Shown: positions 43,222 through 51,806 of the stretch, in pieces
Layout: every line of letters begins with the position of its first letter
How positions within the stretch are numbered: position 1 is the first letter of the stretch
Source: Streptomyces sp. Edi4
Lineage (GTDB): Bacteria > Actinomycetota > Actinomycetes > Streptomycetales > Streptomycetaceae
DNA: 64,000 nt
NCBI RefSeq assembly: GCF_040253615.1
Contig: NZ_JBEJGY010000004.1
Coordinates: 3,038,001-3,102,000 of the forward strand
Direction of reading: 5' to 3'
Position numbers and translations under genes: made by a program
Notes under the pieces: model-generated
Databases searched by the model: none
What the model was told of the DNA's origin: nothing
The model's input: the letters and a program-made list of their open reading frames with translations, nothing else

Positions 43222-44655
43222 TCAGGCCGACGTGGGGCCCGTCACAGCCGCTCCGGCGGCCTTGGCGGCGTTGCGGACGGCCCCGGCCACCGCCCCGGCC
43301 ACCTTGTCGTTGAAGACCGACGGGATGATGTAGTTCGCGTTGAGCTCGTCCTCGGCGACGACGTCCGCGAGCGCGCCGGCCGCGGCCAGCATCATCTCGG
43401 TGTTGACGGTGCGCGACTGCGCGTCCAGGAGGCCGCGGAAGACGCCGGGGAAGACCAGGACGTTGTTGATCTGGTTGGGGAAGTCCGAGCGGCCGGTGGC
43501 GACGACGGCCGCGGTCTCGCGGGCGATCGCCGGGTCGACCTCGGGGTCGGGGTTCGCGAGCGCGAACACGATCGCGCCCTCCGCCATCGCCGCGACGTCG
43601 TCGCCGTTCAGGACGTTGGGGGCGGAGACGCCGATGAAGACGTCGGCGCCGACCACGGCCTCCTTGAGCGTGCCGGTCAGGCCCTCGGGGTTGGTGTTGT
43701 CGGCGATCCAGCGCAGCGGGGACTCCGGGCTCGCGTCGACCAGGTCGGCGCGGCCGGCGTGCACCACGCCGTGGATGTCGGCGACAACCGCGTTCTTGAC
43801 GCCGGCCGCGAGCAGCAGCTTGAGGATGGCCGTACCGGCCGCGCCCGCGCCGGACATGACGACGCGTACGTCGCCGATTCCCTTGCCCACCACGCGCAGG
43901 GCGTTGGTCAGCGAGGCGAGGACCACGATCGCGGTGCCGTGCTGGTCGTCGTGGAAGACGGGGATGTCGAGGGCTTCGCGCAGGCGGGCCTCGATCTCGA
44001 AGCAGCGCGGCGCGGAGATGTCCTCCAGGTTGATGCCGGCGAAGCCGGGGGCGATCGCCTTGACGATCTCGACGATGGCGTCGGTGTCCTGGGTGTCCAG
44101 GCAGATGGGCCAGGCGTCGATGTCGGCGAAGCGCTTGAACAGGGCCGCCTTGCCCTCCATGACCGGCATGGCGGCCATCGGGCCGATGTTGCCGAGGCCG
44201 AGCACGGCGGAACCGTCCGTCACGACTGCGACGGTGTTGCGCTTGATGGTCAGGCGCCGGGCGTCCTCGGGGTTCTCGGCGATCGCCATGCACACGCGGG
44301 CCACACCCGGGGTGTAGATCATCGAGAGGTCGTCACGGTTGCGGATGGGATGCTTGGACTGCATCTCGATCTTGCCGCCGAGGTGCATCAGGAACGTACG
44401 GTCGGAGACCTTGCCCAGGGTGACGCCCTCGATGCGGCGCAGTTCCTCGACGATCTCGTCGGCGTGCGCGGTGGAGGTGGCCGCGATGGTGACGTCGATC
44501 CGCAGCTTCTCGTGGCCCGAGGCGGTCACGTCCAGGCCGGTGACGGAGCCGCCCGAGGACTCGACCGCCGTGGTGAGCTGCGATACCGCCGTGCCGCTTG
44601 CCGGCACCTCAAGACGGACCGTCATCGAGTACGAGACGCTGGGCGCCGTTGCCAT
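43222..44655 (-). CDS. NAD-type malic enzyme with N-terminal ACT domain
   Basis: The 477-residue enzyme decarboxylates malate to pyruvate with reduction of NAD(P). An ACT domain occupies about residues 8-85, a regulatory addition seen in bacterial NAD-malic enzymes. The catalytic part shows YTPGVARVC (Tyr acid), VVTDGSAVLGLGNIG, the Lys in GKAALFKRFADIDAWPI, FHDDQHGTA with the metal-binding Asp pair, SGAGAAGTAI for the dinucleotide, and FALANPDPEV. The equivalent S. coelicolor gene beside hupA is recalled as the NAD-dependent isoform. Cofactor preference cannot be proven from motifs alone. Confidence 0.93.
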   Translation of the reverse strand: MATAPSVSYSMTVRLEVPASGTAVSQLTTAVESSGGSVTGLDVTASGHEKLRIDVTIAATSTAHADEIVEELRRIEGVTLGKVSDRTFLMHLGGKIEMQSKHPIRNRDDLSMIYTPGVARVCMAIAENPEDARRLTIKRNTVAVVTDGSAVLGLGNIGPMAAMPVMEGKAALFKRFADIDAWPICLDTQDTDAIVEIVKAIAPGFAGINLEDISAPRCFEIEARLREALDIPVFHDDQHGTAIVVLASLTNALRVVGKGIGDVRVVMSGAGAAGTAILKLLLAAGVKNAVVADIHGVVHAGRADLVDASPESPLRWIADNTNPEGLTGTLKEAVVGADVFIGVSAPNVLNGDDVAAMAEGAIVFALANPDPEVDPAIARETAAVVATGRSDFPNQINNVLVFPGVFRGLLDAQSRTVNTEMMLAAAGALADVVAEDELNANYIIPSVFNDKVAGAVAGAVRNAAKAAGAAVTGPTSA

Positions 44656-44853
44656 GACCGTGTTCCTCTGCTTTCCCTAGCTTCGTTGCTAGCACCGCCT
44701 CGGCTGTGGCGTGGTGGTGCCATCCGATGGTCGCACCTACTGGCTGGTAGCCGATAATGGGCGTCCTGTTTCGGAAAGTTGTTTCCACCATACGAGAAAG
44801 CGGTGGTCGGCGGAAGACCCCGCCGCACACAGCAGATGACCCCGCCAACGACA
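44656..44853. other. Malic enzyme upstream region
   Basis: About 200 bases upstream of the malic enzyme start. The stretch 44740-44795 is less GC-rich (GGCTGGTAGCCGATAATGGG and TTTCGGAAAGTTGTTTCC). Read on the minus strand this part is a plausible promoter area. I cannot assign precise -35 and -10 boxes. Confidence 0.3.
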
Positions 44854-44889
44854 ACAGGCCCACGTCACCAGAGGGTGACGTGGGCCTGT
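44854..44889. terminator. Stem-loop downstream of the HelD-like helicase gene
   Basis: A perfect 16-bp stem (ACAGGCCCACGTCACC with its reverse complement) closes a 4-base loop AGAG. It is 160 bases past the helicase stop codon on that strand; the sequence between holds no gene. Confidence 0.88.
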
Positions 44890-45049
44890 CGCTCACGTTA
44901 AGGACACCGGCCCGCCATGCTCGCCTCGCGGCAAGTGGTCGCTCTGAGCGACTAAGGTTGGGCCCGGGGGCTTGGATCGAGCCGGTGCCACAACCAGGCT
45001 AACAAACCACCCCGGGAAGTGATCCCCGCATCGCGAGTTGACTGCGAAT

Positions 45050-47461
45050 TTAATCCCGGAGCAGGTCCGGCACCCCGTCCGCGTCGGGCTCGTCCCGGTC
45101 CCCCGAGACCACCGTGAGCTGCTGCGTCGCCCGGGTCAGGGCCACGTAGAGCACCCGCAGCCCGGCCGGGGACTCGTCCGCGATCTCGGCCGGCGACACG
45201 ACCACCGTGGCGTCGTACTCCAGGCCCTTGGCCTCGAGGCTGCCCAGGGCCACCACGCGGTCGCCGAGCTCCGCGAGCCAGCGCGCGGCCTGTTCGCGGC
45301 GCCGCATGGCGACGACCACGCCGACGGTGCCGTCCACCTGGTCCAGCAGGCGCGCCGCCTCCTGGCGCACCGAGCGGGCGAGGTCGCCGTCGCGCACCAC
45401 CGCGAACCTCGGCTCCACGCCCGTGGAGCGGACGGCGGCCGGGGACTTCATGCCCGGCATCGCCAACTCCAGCACCTTGGCGGCCAGTTCGGCGATCTCC
45501 GCCGGGTTGCGGTAGTTCACGGTCAGCTCGAAGCGGCGGCGCGGGCGGCTGCCGAGCGCTTCGTCGCGCGCCTGGGCCGCCTCGTCCGGATCCGACCAGG
45601 AGGACTGCGCGGGGTCGCCCACCACGGTCCAGGTGGCGGTGCGGCCCCTGCGGCCCACCATGCGCCACTGCATGGGGGTCAGGTCCTGCGCCTCGTCGAC
45701 GATGACGTGCGCGTACTCGGTGCGCTCCTGGGCCAGACGTTCGGCCCGCTCGCGCTGGCTCTCCTCGCGGTGCGGCATGAGCTCTTCGAGGCCGGTCAGC
45801 GCGTCCAGCGGGTCGTACTCGCGCTTGCGCCTGGGCCGGGCCGGGGCGCCGAGCAGCGTCTCCAGCTCGTCCAGGAGGGCCACGTCGTGCACCGAGTACG
45901 CGCCGTCGGCGGCCCGGGCGAGCGAGCGGGCCAGGCGGCGCACCTCGCCCTGGTTGAGGACCCGGCGCGACCAGCGCGCCAGGCGCCGCTCGTCGGCCAT
46001 CGCCGCCAGCACCCCGCGCGGGGTCAGCTCGGGCCACCACGCGTCGAGGAAGGCGATGAAGGAGTCCTCGGATGTGATGTCGTCGTCGAAGGAGGAGCGC
46101 AGTTCGGCGGCGAGTTCCGGGTCCGTGTGGCGCCCGCCCGCGCCGGACTTGGCCCACAGGGCGTCGAGCAGGAGCCTGCGGGCGCGCGGGCGCAGCAGGT
46201 TGACGGGCGCGGTGCCGCTGAGCACGGTCTGGCGGATGCGCCGCAGCTCCTCGCCCTCCAGCTCGATACGGGCTCCGAACGCGACGACCCGCAGCCGCTG
46301 GGCGGGCTCCGGCGCGGGCGCCTGCTCGCCGAGGGGCAGCTGGTCACCGAGGGCGAGCTGTTCGCCGCCGCGCCGTCTGGAGCGTCCCGGGCGCTCCCCC
46401 GGCCCCTCAAGGGCGCCTCTGGCGGCCTTGCGCAGCACGTGGAGCATGCGGGACGAGCCCTTGATCCGGGCGACCGCCGGGTCGTCGTACGCGGTGGCCT
46501 CCGCGCCGTCCACGAGGTTGCCGACCGCGCGGATCGCGACCTGGCCCTCCTCGCCGAGCGACGGCAGCACGCCCTCGGTGTAGGAGACGAGCAGCGGGGT
46601 GGGCGAGACGATCAGGATGCCGCCCGCGTAGCGGCGCCGGTCCTGGTAGAGCAGGTAGGCGGCGCGGTGCAGCGCGACGGCGGTCTTGCCGGTGCCGGGG
46701 CCGCCCTCGACGTAGGTGACGGAGGCGGCGGGCGCCCGGATCACCATGTCCTGCTCGGCCTGGATGGAGGCGACGATGTCCCGCATGGTGTGGCTGCGGG
46801 CCTGGCCGAGCGCCGCCATCAGGGCGCCGTCGCCGATGACCGCGAGCGCGGCCCCGTCCAGGGTCGCGGTCAGCTCGGGGCGCATCAGGTCGTCCTCGAC
46901 GCCGAGCACCTTGCGGCCCTTGGAGCGGATGACGCGGCGGCGCACCACCCGGCCGGGGTCGACCGGCGTCGAGCGGTAGAACGGCGCGGCGGCCGGGGCG
47001 CGCCAGTCGATCACCAGCGGCGAGTAATCGGCGTCCAGGACGCCGATGCGGCCGATGTGCAGGGTCTCGGCGATGTCGGCCGTGGCGTCGGGGCGCACCG
47101 CGTCCTCGGCGGGCTCGACCGAGGTGTACGCGCCGTCCGGTCCCTTCTTGCCGTCCTTGCCGAGCAGCAGGTCGATCCGGCCGAAGAGGAAGTCCTCGAA
47201 CTCGTTGTTGAGCCGGTTGAGATGGACCCCCGCCCGGAAGACCTGGGCGTCGCGCTCGGCCAGGGCACCCGGCGTGCCGACCTGTCCGCGCTTGGCGGCG
47301 TCGTTCATCAGGAACTCCGCCTCATGGATCTTCTCCTCCAGGCGGCGGTACACCTGGTCGAGATGTACCTGTTCGCCGGCGATTTCGCGTTCCCGGACCG
47401 AATCCACCGCGGATTCGGAGGTACCGGCAGCGGAATCGACAGCGGCATCCTGCGCGGCCAC
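45050..47461 (-). CDS. HelD-like superfamily 1 helicase (RNA polymerase-associated type)
   Basis: The 803-residue protein has an SF1 UvrD-like core, with Walker A GGPGTGKT at 253-260, VIVDEAQDLTPMQ as motif II, VVGDPAQSSW as motif III and VALTRATQQL near the end. Before the core are about 250 residues starting with a coiled-coil segment (about 23-58), as in HelD, where this arm reaches into the RNA polymerase secondary channel and frees stalled enzyme. Some actinobacterial homologues (HelR) protect against rifamycins. An insert rich in Arg/Pro (about 370-400) interrupts the core. DNA repair (UvrD/PcrA) is less likely owing to the N-terminal arm. The gene has its own terminator. Confidence 0.85.
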   Translation of the reverse strand: MAAQDAAVDSAAGTSESAVDSVREREIAGEQVHLDQVYRRLEEKIHEAEFLMNDAAKRGQVGTPGALAERDAQVFRAGVHLNRLNNEFEDFLFGRIDLLLGKDGKKGPDGAYTSVEPAEDAVRPDATADIAETLHIGRIGVLDADYSPLVIDWRAPAAAPFYRSTPVDPGRVVRRRVIRSKGRKVLGVEDDLMRPELTATLDGAALAVIGDGALMAALGQARSHTMRDIVASIQAEQDMVIRAPAASVTYVEGGPGTGKTAVALHRAAYLLYQDRRRYAGGILIVSPTPLLVSYTEGVLPSLGEEGQVAIRAVGNLVDGAEATAYDDPAVARIKGSSRMLHVLRKAARGALEGPGERPGRSRRRGGEQLALGDQLPLGEQAPAPEPAQRLRVVAFGARIELEGEELRRIRQTVLSGTAPVNLLRPRARRLLLDALWAKSGAGGRHTDPELAAELRSSFDDDITSEDSFIAFLDAWWPELTPRGVLAAMADERRLARWSRRVLNQGEVRRLARSLARAADGAYSVHDVALLDELETLLGAPARPRRKREYDPLDALTGLEELMPHREESQRERAERLAQERTEYAHVIVDEAQDLTPMQWRMVGRRGRTATWTVVGDPAQSSWSDPDEAAQARDEALGSRPRRRFELTVNYRNPAEIAELAAKVLELAMPGMKSPAAVRSTGVEPRFAVVRDGDLARSVRQEAARLLDQVDGTVGVVVAMRRREQAARWLAELGDRVVALGSLEAKGLEYDATVVVSPAEIADESPAGLRVLYVALTRATQQLTVVSGDRDEPDADGVPDLLRD

Positions 47462-47507
47462 CGAGGCCCCCTTCTGACGTGCATTGGGCAGCCGTCAACC
47501 GTACGCG

Positions 47508-47521
47508 AAGGGGGACCCCTT
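47508..47521. promoter_or_regulatory. Palindrome upstream of the helicase gene
   Basis: AAGGGGGACCCCTT has 6-bp arms (AAGGGG/CCCCTT) around two bases and lies 47 bases upstream of the helicase start. It may be an operator or a small hairpin past the rsuA stop. It does not resemble the published rifamycin-associated element as I recall it. Confidence 0.3.
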
Positions 47522-47578
47522 GTCAGGCCACTGTCCGGTGCGGCCCCGCATGTCGGGACACCCGTCTGGGCCCCGGGC

Positions 47579-48337
47579 TCACGCGGGAACGTCCACGAGT
47601 GCCTTCCCGTCGAACGTGCGGACCTCGAAGTGGTCGATCTGGTCGCGGTTCATCGCGGTGCCGCCGTGCACGTACAGCGGGTAGCGGGCCGAGGCGTGCG
47701 GGCTGTCCTTGATGCCGTAGCCCCACGCCGGCACCGCCCAGGACGTCACGGTCTCCTGCTCGCCGTTCTTGCCGATCGCGATCAGGCTGCACTTCTGGGG
47801 GCCCTTGGCGTTCTTGAGCTCGAGGACGGTGTGGGTGCCCCAGGCCTTGGCCTCGGTGCCCACCGTCGCGGTGGTCCCGGTGGTGGGGTCGGTCGCGGAG
47901 ACCTTCCGCGTCATGTGGTCGAAGGCGTCCGCGGCCGGGTTGACTGGATTGGCCTGGGCGCTCTGGTGGGTGCCGGTGTCCGACGAGGTCGCCACCACCG
48001 CGACCGCGGGCCCGCCCACGATCAGCGCGGCCGCGGCCGCCACCAGACAGGTGGTGCGGCGCCTGCGCCGGGCGCGCTGGGCGGCGACCTCGTTGATCAG
48101 GCCCTCGGTCATCCCCGGCGGCACCGGCCGCAGCGGCTGGGCGGCGGGGCCCGGGAACTCCTTGAGCGCGGCCAGCACCGGCTCCATGCCCGCCAGGTCG
48201 TCCAGTTCGGCGGCGCACGCCTCGCAGCCCGCGAGGTGCGCCTCGAAGGCGGTGGCCTCGGCGTCGTCGAGGATGCCGAGCGCGTAGGCGCCGACCGCCT
48301 CGTGCGCCGAGCCCTCGGCGTACTCCCCGCTCGTCAT
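47579..48337 (-). CDS. rsuA: Anti-sigma factor with zinc-finger domain, partner of SigU
   Basis: The 252-residue protein has a ZAS-type anti-sigma domain in residues 1-80, with the FEAHLAGCEACAAEL segment giving the HxxxCxxC zinc site, one membrane helix (about 95-117) and an exported RskA-like C-terminal domain. It would hold SigU inactive at the membrane until an envelope signal releases it. Its ATG overlaps the sigU stop (ATGA), the usual arrangement of ECF sigma/anti-sigma pairs. The symbol follows the S. coelicolor sigU locus, where loss of rsuA blocks aerial growth. Confidence 0.88.
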   Translation of the reverse strand: MTSGEYAEGSAHEAVGAYALGILDDAEATAFEAHLAGCEACAAELDDLAGMEPVLAALKEFPGPAAQPLRPVPPGMTEGLINEVAAQRARRRRRTTCLVAAAAALIVGGPAVAVVATSSDTGTHQSAQANPVNPAADAFDHMTRKVSATDPTTGTTATVGTEAKAWGTHTVLELKNAKGPQKCSLIAIGKNGEQETVTSWAVPAWGYGIKDSPHASARYPLYVHGGTAMNRDQIDHFEVRTFDGKALVDVPA

Positions 48338-48879
48338 GCCGTCACCCCCCGCTCCTCCAGTGCGAGCTTCATCGAGCGCAGGGCGTAGAACACCCGGGAC
48401 CGCACGGTCCCGCTGGGCACGCCGAGCGCCTGGGCGGCCTCATTGACCGTACGTCCCTTGAAATACGTCTCGACCAGCGCCTCCCGGTGGGCCGGGGTCA
48501 GGTCGTCGAGCGCGTCGGAGAGGGTCATGAGCCACAGCGCCTTGTCGATCTCGTCCTCCGCGGGCATGACCTCCAGCGGCGACGGATCGACCTCCTGCGG
48601 CCGGGCCTGCCGGCTGCGGTGGCCGTCGATGACGATGCGACGCGCGACCGTCACCAGCCAGGGGCGGACCGAACCGGTGGCCCGGTTGAGCTGACCGGCG
48701 TTCTTCCAGGCACGGATGAGCGTCTCCTGCACGACGTCCTCGGCCCGCTGGCGGTCGCCCGCCACGAGCCGCATGACGTACCCGAGCAGCGGCCCCGCGT
48801 GCTCGCGGTACAGCGCCCGCATCAGCTCCTCGTCGGGCACGGAGCGGTGCCGGGCTCCGCGCGGACGGTCATCGGCCAC
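48334..48879 (-). CDS. sigU: ECF RNA polymerase sigma factor SigU
   Basis: The 181-residue sigma factor has region 2 (about 20-85, with AEDVVQETLIRAWKN) and region 4 (about 120-175, with VNEAAQALGVPSGTVRSRVFYALRSM). It lacks regions 1 and 3, as ECF factors do. GTG 48879 is preferred because AAGGA stands 7 bases before; an ATG at 48921 would add 14 Arg-rich residues. It directs RNA polymerase to envelope-stress or development genes under control of the anti-sigma factor downstream. Gene order and the pairing agree with sigU of S. coelicolor. Confidence 0.88.
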   Translation of the reverse strand: MADDRPRGARHRSVPDEELMRALYREHAGPLLGYVMRLVAGDRQRAEDVVQETLIRAWKNAGQLNRATGSVRPWLVTVARRIVIDGHRSRQARPQEVDPSPLEVMPAEDEIDKALWLMTLSDALDDLTPAHREALVETYFKGRTVNEAAQALGVPSGTVRSRVFYALRSMKLALEERGVTA

Positions 48880-49026
48880 GGCGGCATCCTTGCGCAACCG
48901 GCACCTCCAGGTCGAGACCATCCGGCGCGCGGCTGCGAGCCGGTACGTCCCTCCATACGGACGGTTGACCGCAACCATTCAAACCGGCGGCGCCTTTCCC
49001 GGCGCGGCGGCCGTTCGGCGCCCCCG

Positions 49027-49587
49027 TCAGAGCGCGGCGACGCGCCTGCGGTGGCGCGCCACCCGTTCGCGGTTGCCGCACGCCTCGCTCGAGCACCAGC
49101 GGCGTCTGCGCCCGCGCGAGGTGTCGAGGTAGAGCAGCCGGCAGGTGTCGCCCTCGCACTGGCGCAGCAGGGCAAGTGCGCCGGGGTCGGTGAGCAGGTC
49201 GATGGCGTCCCGGGCCACGAGGGCGAGCAGCGCGCCGCACTCGGGCGCGCGCTCCAGGGTCCGTACGAGGCCGCCGTGCGCGCCCCGGACCGCGCGCACT
49301 CCTGGCGGCGGCACGGCCGCGAGGGCGTTGACGCGGGCGAGCGCGTCGGGGGCGCCATCGCGCCGTGCGTCCAGCTCGGCGTGGACCAACTGACCCACGC
49401 AGCAGCGCAGTTCGACGAACCTGGCGGGCCAGTCACCGCCGACCACGACGGGCGCCGCACCCCCGGGCAGCAGTCCGGCGCCGCGCAGCCATTGCCCCAA
49501 CTCCTTGGCGCCGCCCAGCTGTTCCCTGTCGTACGCCCCGGTCGCCAGCAGATCGAGACAGATCCGCCCCGAGTCGAACCGCGCCAT
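49027..49587 (-). CDS. CGNR zinc-finger protein (ABATE domain)
   Basis: The 186-residue protein has the ABATE-type stress domain (about 1-125) followed by a C-terminal CGNR finger, CSSEACGNRERVARHRRR, with an added cysteine near residue 148 (RQCEGDTCRLLYLDTS). These proteins are regarded as transcription factors in actinobacteria, but few have known targets. ATG 49587 follows an AGGCGGTGACA segment; an ATG 39 bases further upstream is open but has no ribosome site. It stands alone between sigU and an acetyltransferase gene. Confidence 0.82.
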   Translation of the reverse strand: MARFDSGRICLDLLATGAYDREQLGGAKELGQWLRGAGLLPGGAAPVVVGGDWPARFVELRCCVGQLVHAELDARRDGAPDALARVNALAAVPPPGVRAVRGAHGGLVRTLERAPECGALLALVARDAIDLLTDPGALALLRQCEGDTCRLLYLDTSRGRRRRWCSSEACGNRERVARHRRRVAAL

Positions 49588-49665
49588 GCGCCTGTCACCG
49601 CCTAGGGGGTTACCGGTGAGTGCCACCCCCAGAGTGCCCGCCCGGAGCCGCCCCCGGAACCCCTC

Positions 49666-50187
49666 CTACCGTCCGGACGCCGACGCGGGCGGCGCGTCGT
49701 GCAGGATGCGCTGGAAGAGCCGGTGGTCGCGCCACTCGCCATCGATGTGCAGATAGCGCGGGGCGAGCCCGAACTCCTCGAACCCGGCCTTGGCGAGCAC
49801 CCGTTGGGAAGCGACGTTGTGCAGCACGGTTCCGGCCTCGATCCGGTGCAGACCCAGTTCCTCGCGGGCCACGCGGCAGATCTCCTCGGTGCCCCGCGTG
49901 GCGATGCCCCGCCCGTTGTACTCGGCGTCGACCCAGTACCCGAGGCTCGCGCTGCACGAGGGCCCTAGCACGATCCCGGACAGGGTGAACTGCCCCACCA
50001 CCCGCTCCCCGTCCACCCACACCCAGACCCGCGCCCCCGGCGCCCGAAGCCGCTCCTCCTGCCCGGCGGCGGTGTAGAAGCCCGCGTGCCGGTAGGGCTC
50101 CCAGCGCCGCATGTGCTCCCGGTTCCGCAGCAGCGCGGCGGCCATGGCGGGGGCGTCGGAGATCGCGGCGGGGCGCAGTGTGGTCAT
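49666..50187 (-). CDS. GNAT family N-acetyltransferase, RimJ/RimL type
   Basis: The 173-residue protein begins with LRPAAISDAPAM and has the acetyl-CoA binding segment YNGRGIATRGTEEICRVA, then HRIEAGTVLHNVASQRVLAKAGF, where the Asn-x-x-Ser pattern is typical of RimJ-like ribosomal-protein acetyltransferases. It may acetylate an N-terminal amine of a protein or a small molecule; the target cannot be inferred. Length and domain are complete. It is divergent from the antitoxin-like gene at 50268. Confidence 0.85.
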   Translation of the reverse strand: MTTLRPAAISDAPAMAAALLRNREHMRRWEPYRHAGFYTAAGQEERLRAPGARVWVWVDGERVVGQFTLSGIVLGPSCSASLGYWVDAEYNGRGIATRGTEEICRVAREELGLHRIEAGTVLHNVASQRVLAKAGFEEFGLAPRYLHIDGEWRDHRLFQRILHDAPPASASGR

Positions 50188-50267
50188 GGGCGTACGGTAG
50201 CGATCCGCAGTACCCAGGCATGCGGCACGGCCACCTTGGCAGGTGCCCCGAGCCGCCGGGAGGTCAC

Positions 50268-50492
50268 GTGTCCGCCACACAGATCGACATCGACGGCGAA
50301 GCGCTCGCCGAGGCGATGCGCCTGTCCGGCGCCCTCACGAAGCACGAGGTGGTGAACCTCGCCCTGCGCGAGTACGCCGAGCGCCGCAGCCGCAGCCGCA
50401 CCGAGGCCCGTCGGAAGTACTTCCAGCTGGCGCGGGCCTGTGACGCCGAGGGCTTCCGGCGACTGCGTGCCGCCGAGAAGGACACCCTTTGA
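50268..50492 (+). CDS. VapB-like antitoxin, without a toxin gene next to it
   Basis: The 74-residue protein fits the VapB/MazE-associated family that starts with an ATQIDIDGEALAEAMRLSG segment and continues KHEVVNLALREYAERR, a ribbon-helix-helix-like DNA-binding and dimer domain. GTG 50268 follows GGGAGGTCAC closely. The C-terminal half (about 40-74) is Arg/Glu/Lys-rich, where antitoxins wrap their toxin. A VapC PIN-domain toxin would be expected directly downstream; instead the next gene is on the opposite strand and unrelated. It may be an orphan regulator or a relic of a lost pair. Confidence 0.75.
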   Translation: MSATQIDIDGEALAEAMRLSGALTKHEVVNLALREYAERRSRSRTEARRKYFQLARACDAEGFRRLRAAEKDTL

Positions 50493-50549
50493 CCTGGCCC
50501 CCACTTGATGACCGGCGCCGGCCTGTCGCTGACGTCCGCTCCGGAACTC

Positions 50550-51704
50550 TCACCCGCCCCCATACTTCGCATCCACCCCCGGATCAAGCGCCAGCCGGTA
50601 GCCGCGTTTGACGACCGTCTGGATGAGGCGGGGGGTGCCGAGGGCCGTGCGCAGGCGGGTCATCGCCGTCTCCACGGCGTGTTCGTCGGTGCCCGAGCCG
50701 GGTAGGGCGCGGAGCAGTTCGGCGCGGGGCACCACCCAGCCGGGGCGGCGGGCCAGGGTGCGCAGGAGGGCCATGCCCGCCGGGGGGACCGGGCGCGGTT
50801 CGCCGTCCACCACGACGGCGTGGCCCCGGATCTCCACGGCGTGCCCGGCCAACGGCAACACCCCGGCCCGGGCCGGGAGTTCGGCGCACAGGAGCTGGAC
50901 GAGGGGGCCGAGGCGGAAGCGCTCGGGGGTATAGGTGGTCACGCCCCTGGCCTGGAGCGGCAGCGCGGTGACCGGGCCCACGCAGGCCACGAGTACGTCG
51001 TCGCGGAGCGCGGCGAGGAGTTCGGGCAGCAGGCCGCGCTCCTCGGCCCGGTTCAGGAGGGAGGTCGCGGCGGGCGCGCTGGTGAAGGTGAGCGCGTCCA
51101 GGCCGCGCACGAGGGCCGCGTCCAGGAGCCGGTCGAGCGGCGCCATGTCCTGCGGCGGCAGCCACCGGTACACCGGCACCCCGACGACCTCGGCGCCGCC
51201 CTCGCGCAGCGCCTCCACGAAGCCCGGCAGCGGTTCGCCGTGCAGCTGGACCGCGACGCGCCGGCCCGCGACGCCCTCGGCGAGCAGCCGGTCGAGGACC
51301 TCGGCCATCGACTCCGAGGCCGGCGACCAGCGTTCGGTGAGCCCGGCCGCCCGCACCGCGCCCTTCACCTTGGGCCCGCGCGCGAGGAGTTCGACGCCCT
51401 TGAGGGTGTCGAGCAGGGCGCCGCCCACTCCCCAGCCGTCGGCGGCCTCGATCCAGCCCCGGAAGCCGATGGCGGTGGTGGCCACCACCGTGTCGGGCGG
51501 ACCGGCGATCAACTGCCGTGTGGTGGCCAGGAGTTCGCTGTCGTCGGCGAGCGGCACGATCCGCAGCGCGGGCGCGTGCAGCACGGTGGCGCCGCGTCGG
51601 GTGAGCAGCGCCGCGAGCTCGTCGGCGCGGCGGGCGGCGGTGACCCCGACGGTGAACCCGGCGAGCGGCCCGTGGGTTGCGGCCGCTTGTGGTGCTGCGG
51701 TCAT
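50550..51704 (-). CDS. nnaR: Uroporphyrinogen-III synthase-like regulator with winged helix (NnaR)
   Basis: The 384-residue protein joins a HemD-type domain (about 15-260; TVGVTAARRADELAALLTRRGA at the start, then LTFTSAPAATSLL) to a C-terminal OmpR-type winged helix (about 275-375; GWVVPRAELLRALPG, EHAVETAMTRLRTALGTPRLIQTV). In S. coelicolor NnaR, of this same fusion type, acts with GlnR to switch on nitrate/nitrite assimilation genes. It lies 102 bases behind narK on the same strand, consistent with that role. The HemD domain probably no longer makes uroporphyrinogen and may bind a tetrapyrrole-like signal. Confidence 0.9.
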   Translation of the reverse strand: MTAAPQAAATHGPLAGFTVGVTAARRADELAALLTRRGATVLHAPALRIVPLADDSELLATTRQLIAGPPDTVVATTAIGFRGWIEAADGWGVGGALLDTLKGVELLARGPKVKGAVRAAGLTERWSPASESMAEVLDRLLAEGVAGRRVAVQLHGEPLPGFVEALREGGAEVVGVPVYRWLPPQDMAPLDRLLDAALVRGLDALTFTSAPAATSLLNRAEERGLLPELLAALRDDVLVACVGPVTALPLQARGVTTYTPERFRLGPLVQLLCAELPARAGVLPLAGHAVEIRGHAVVVDGEPRPVPPAGMALLRTLARRPGWVVPRAELLRALPGSGTDEHAVETAMTRLRTALGTPRLIQTVVKRGYRLALDPGVDAKYGGG

Positions 51705-51806
51705 GACTCTCCAGGTGTGCGGTGACGGCCGAGCCTGCCAACGGGGCGTGACGTGCGCGGTTCACCCCGGTTTCCCCGCTGTTACGTACCGCCCCGCCGA
51801 CCAGGA

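Noticed and set aside
45038..48388. Very long open frame on the plus strand opposite the helicase and sigU genes
   Set aside because: It is antisense to well-supported genes, has no ribosome site and encodes simple Arg/Gly/Val-rich sequence. It results from strong third-position GC.
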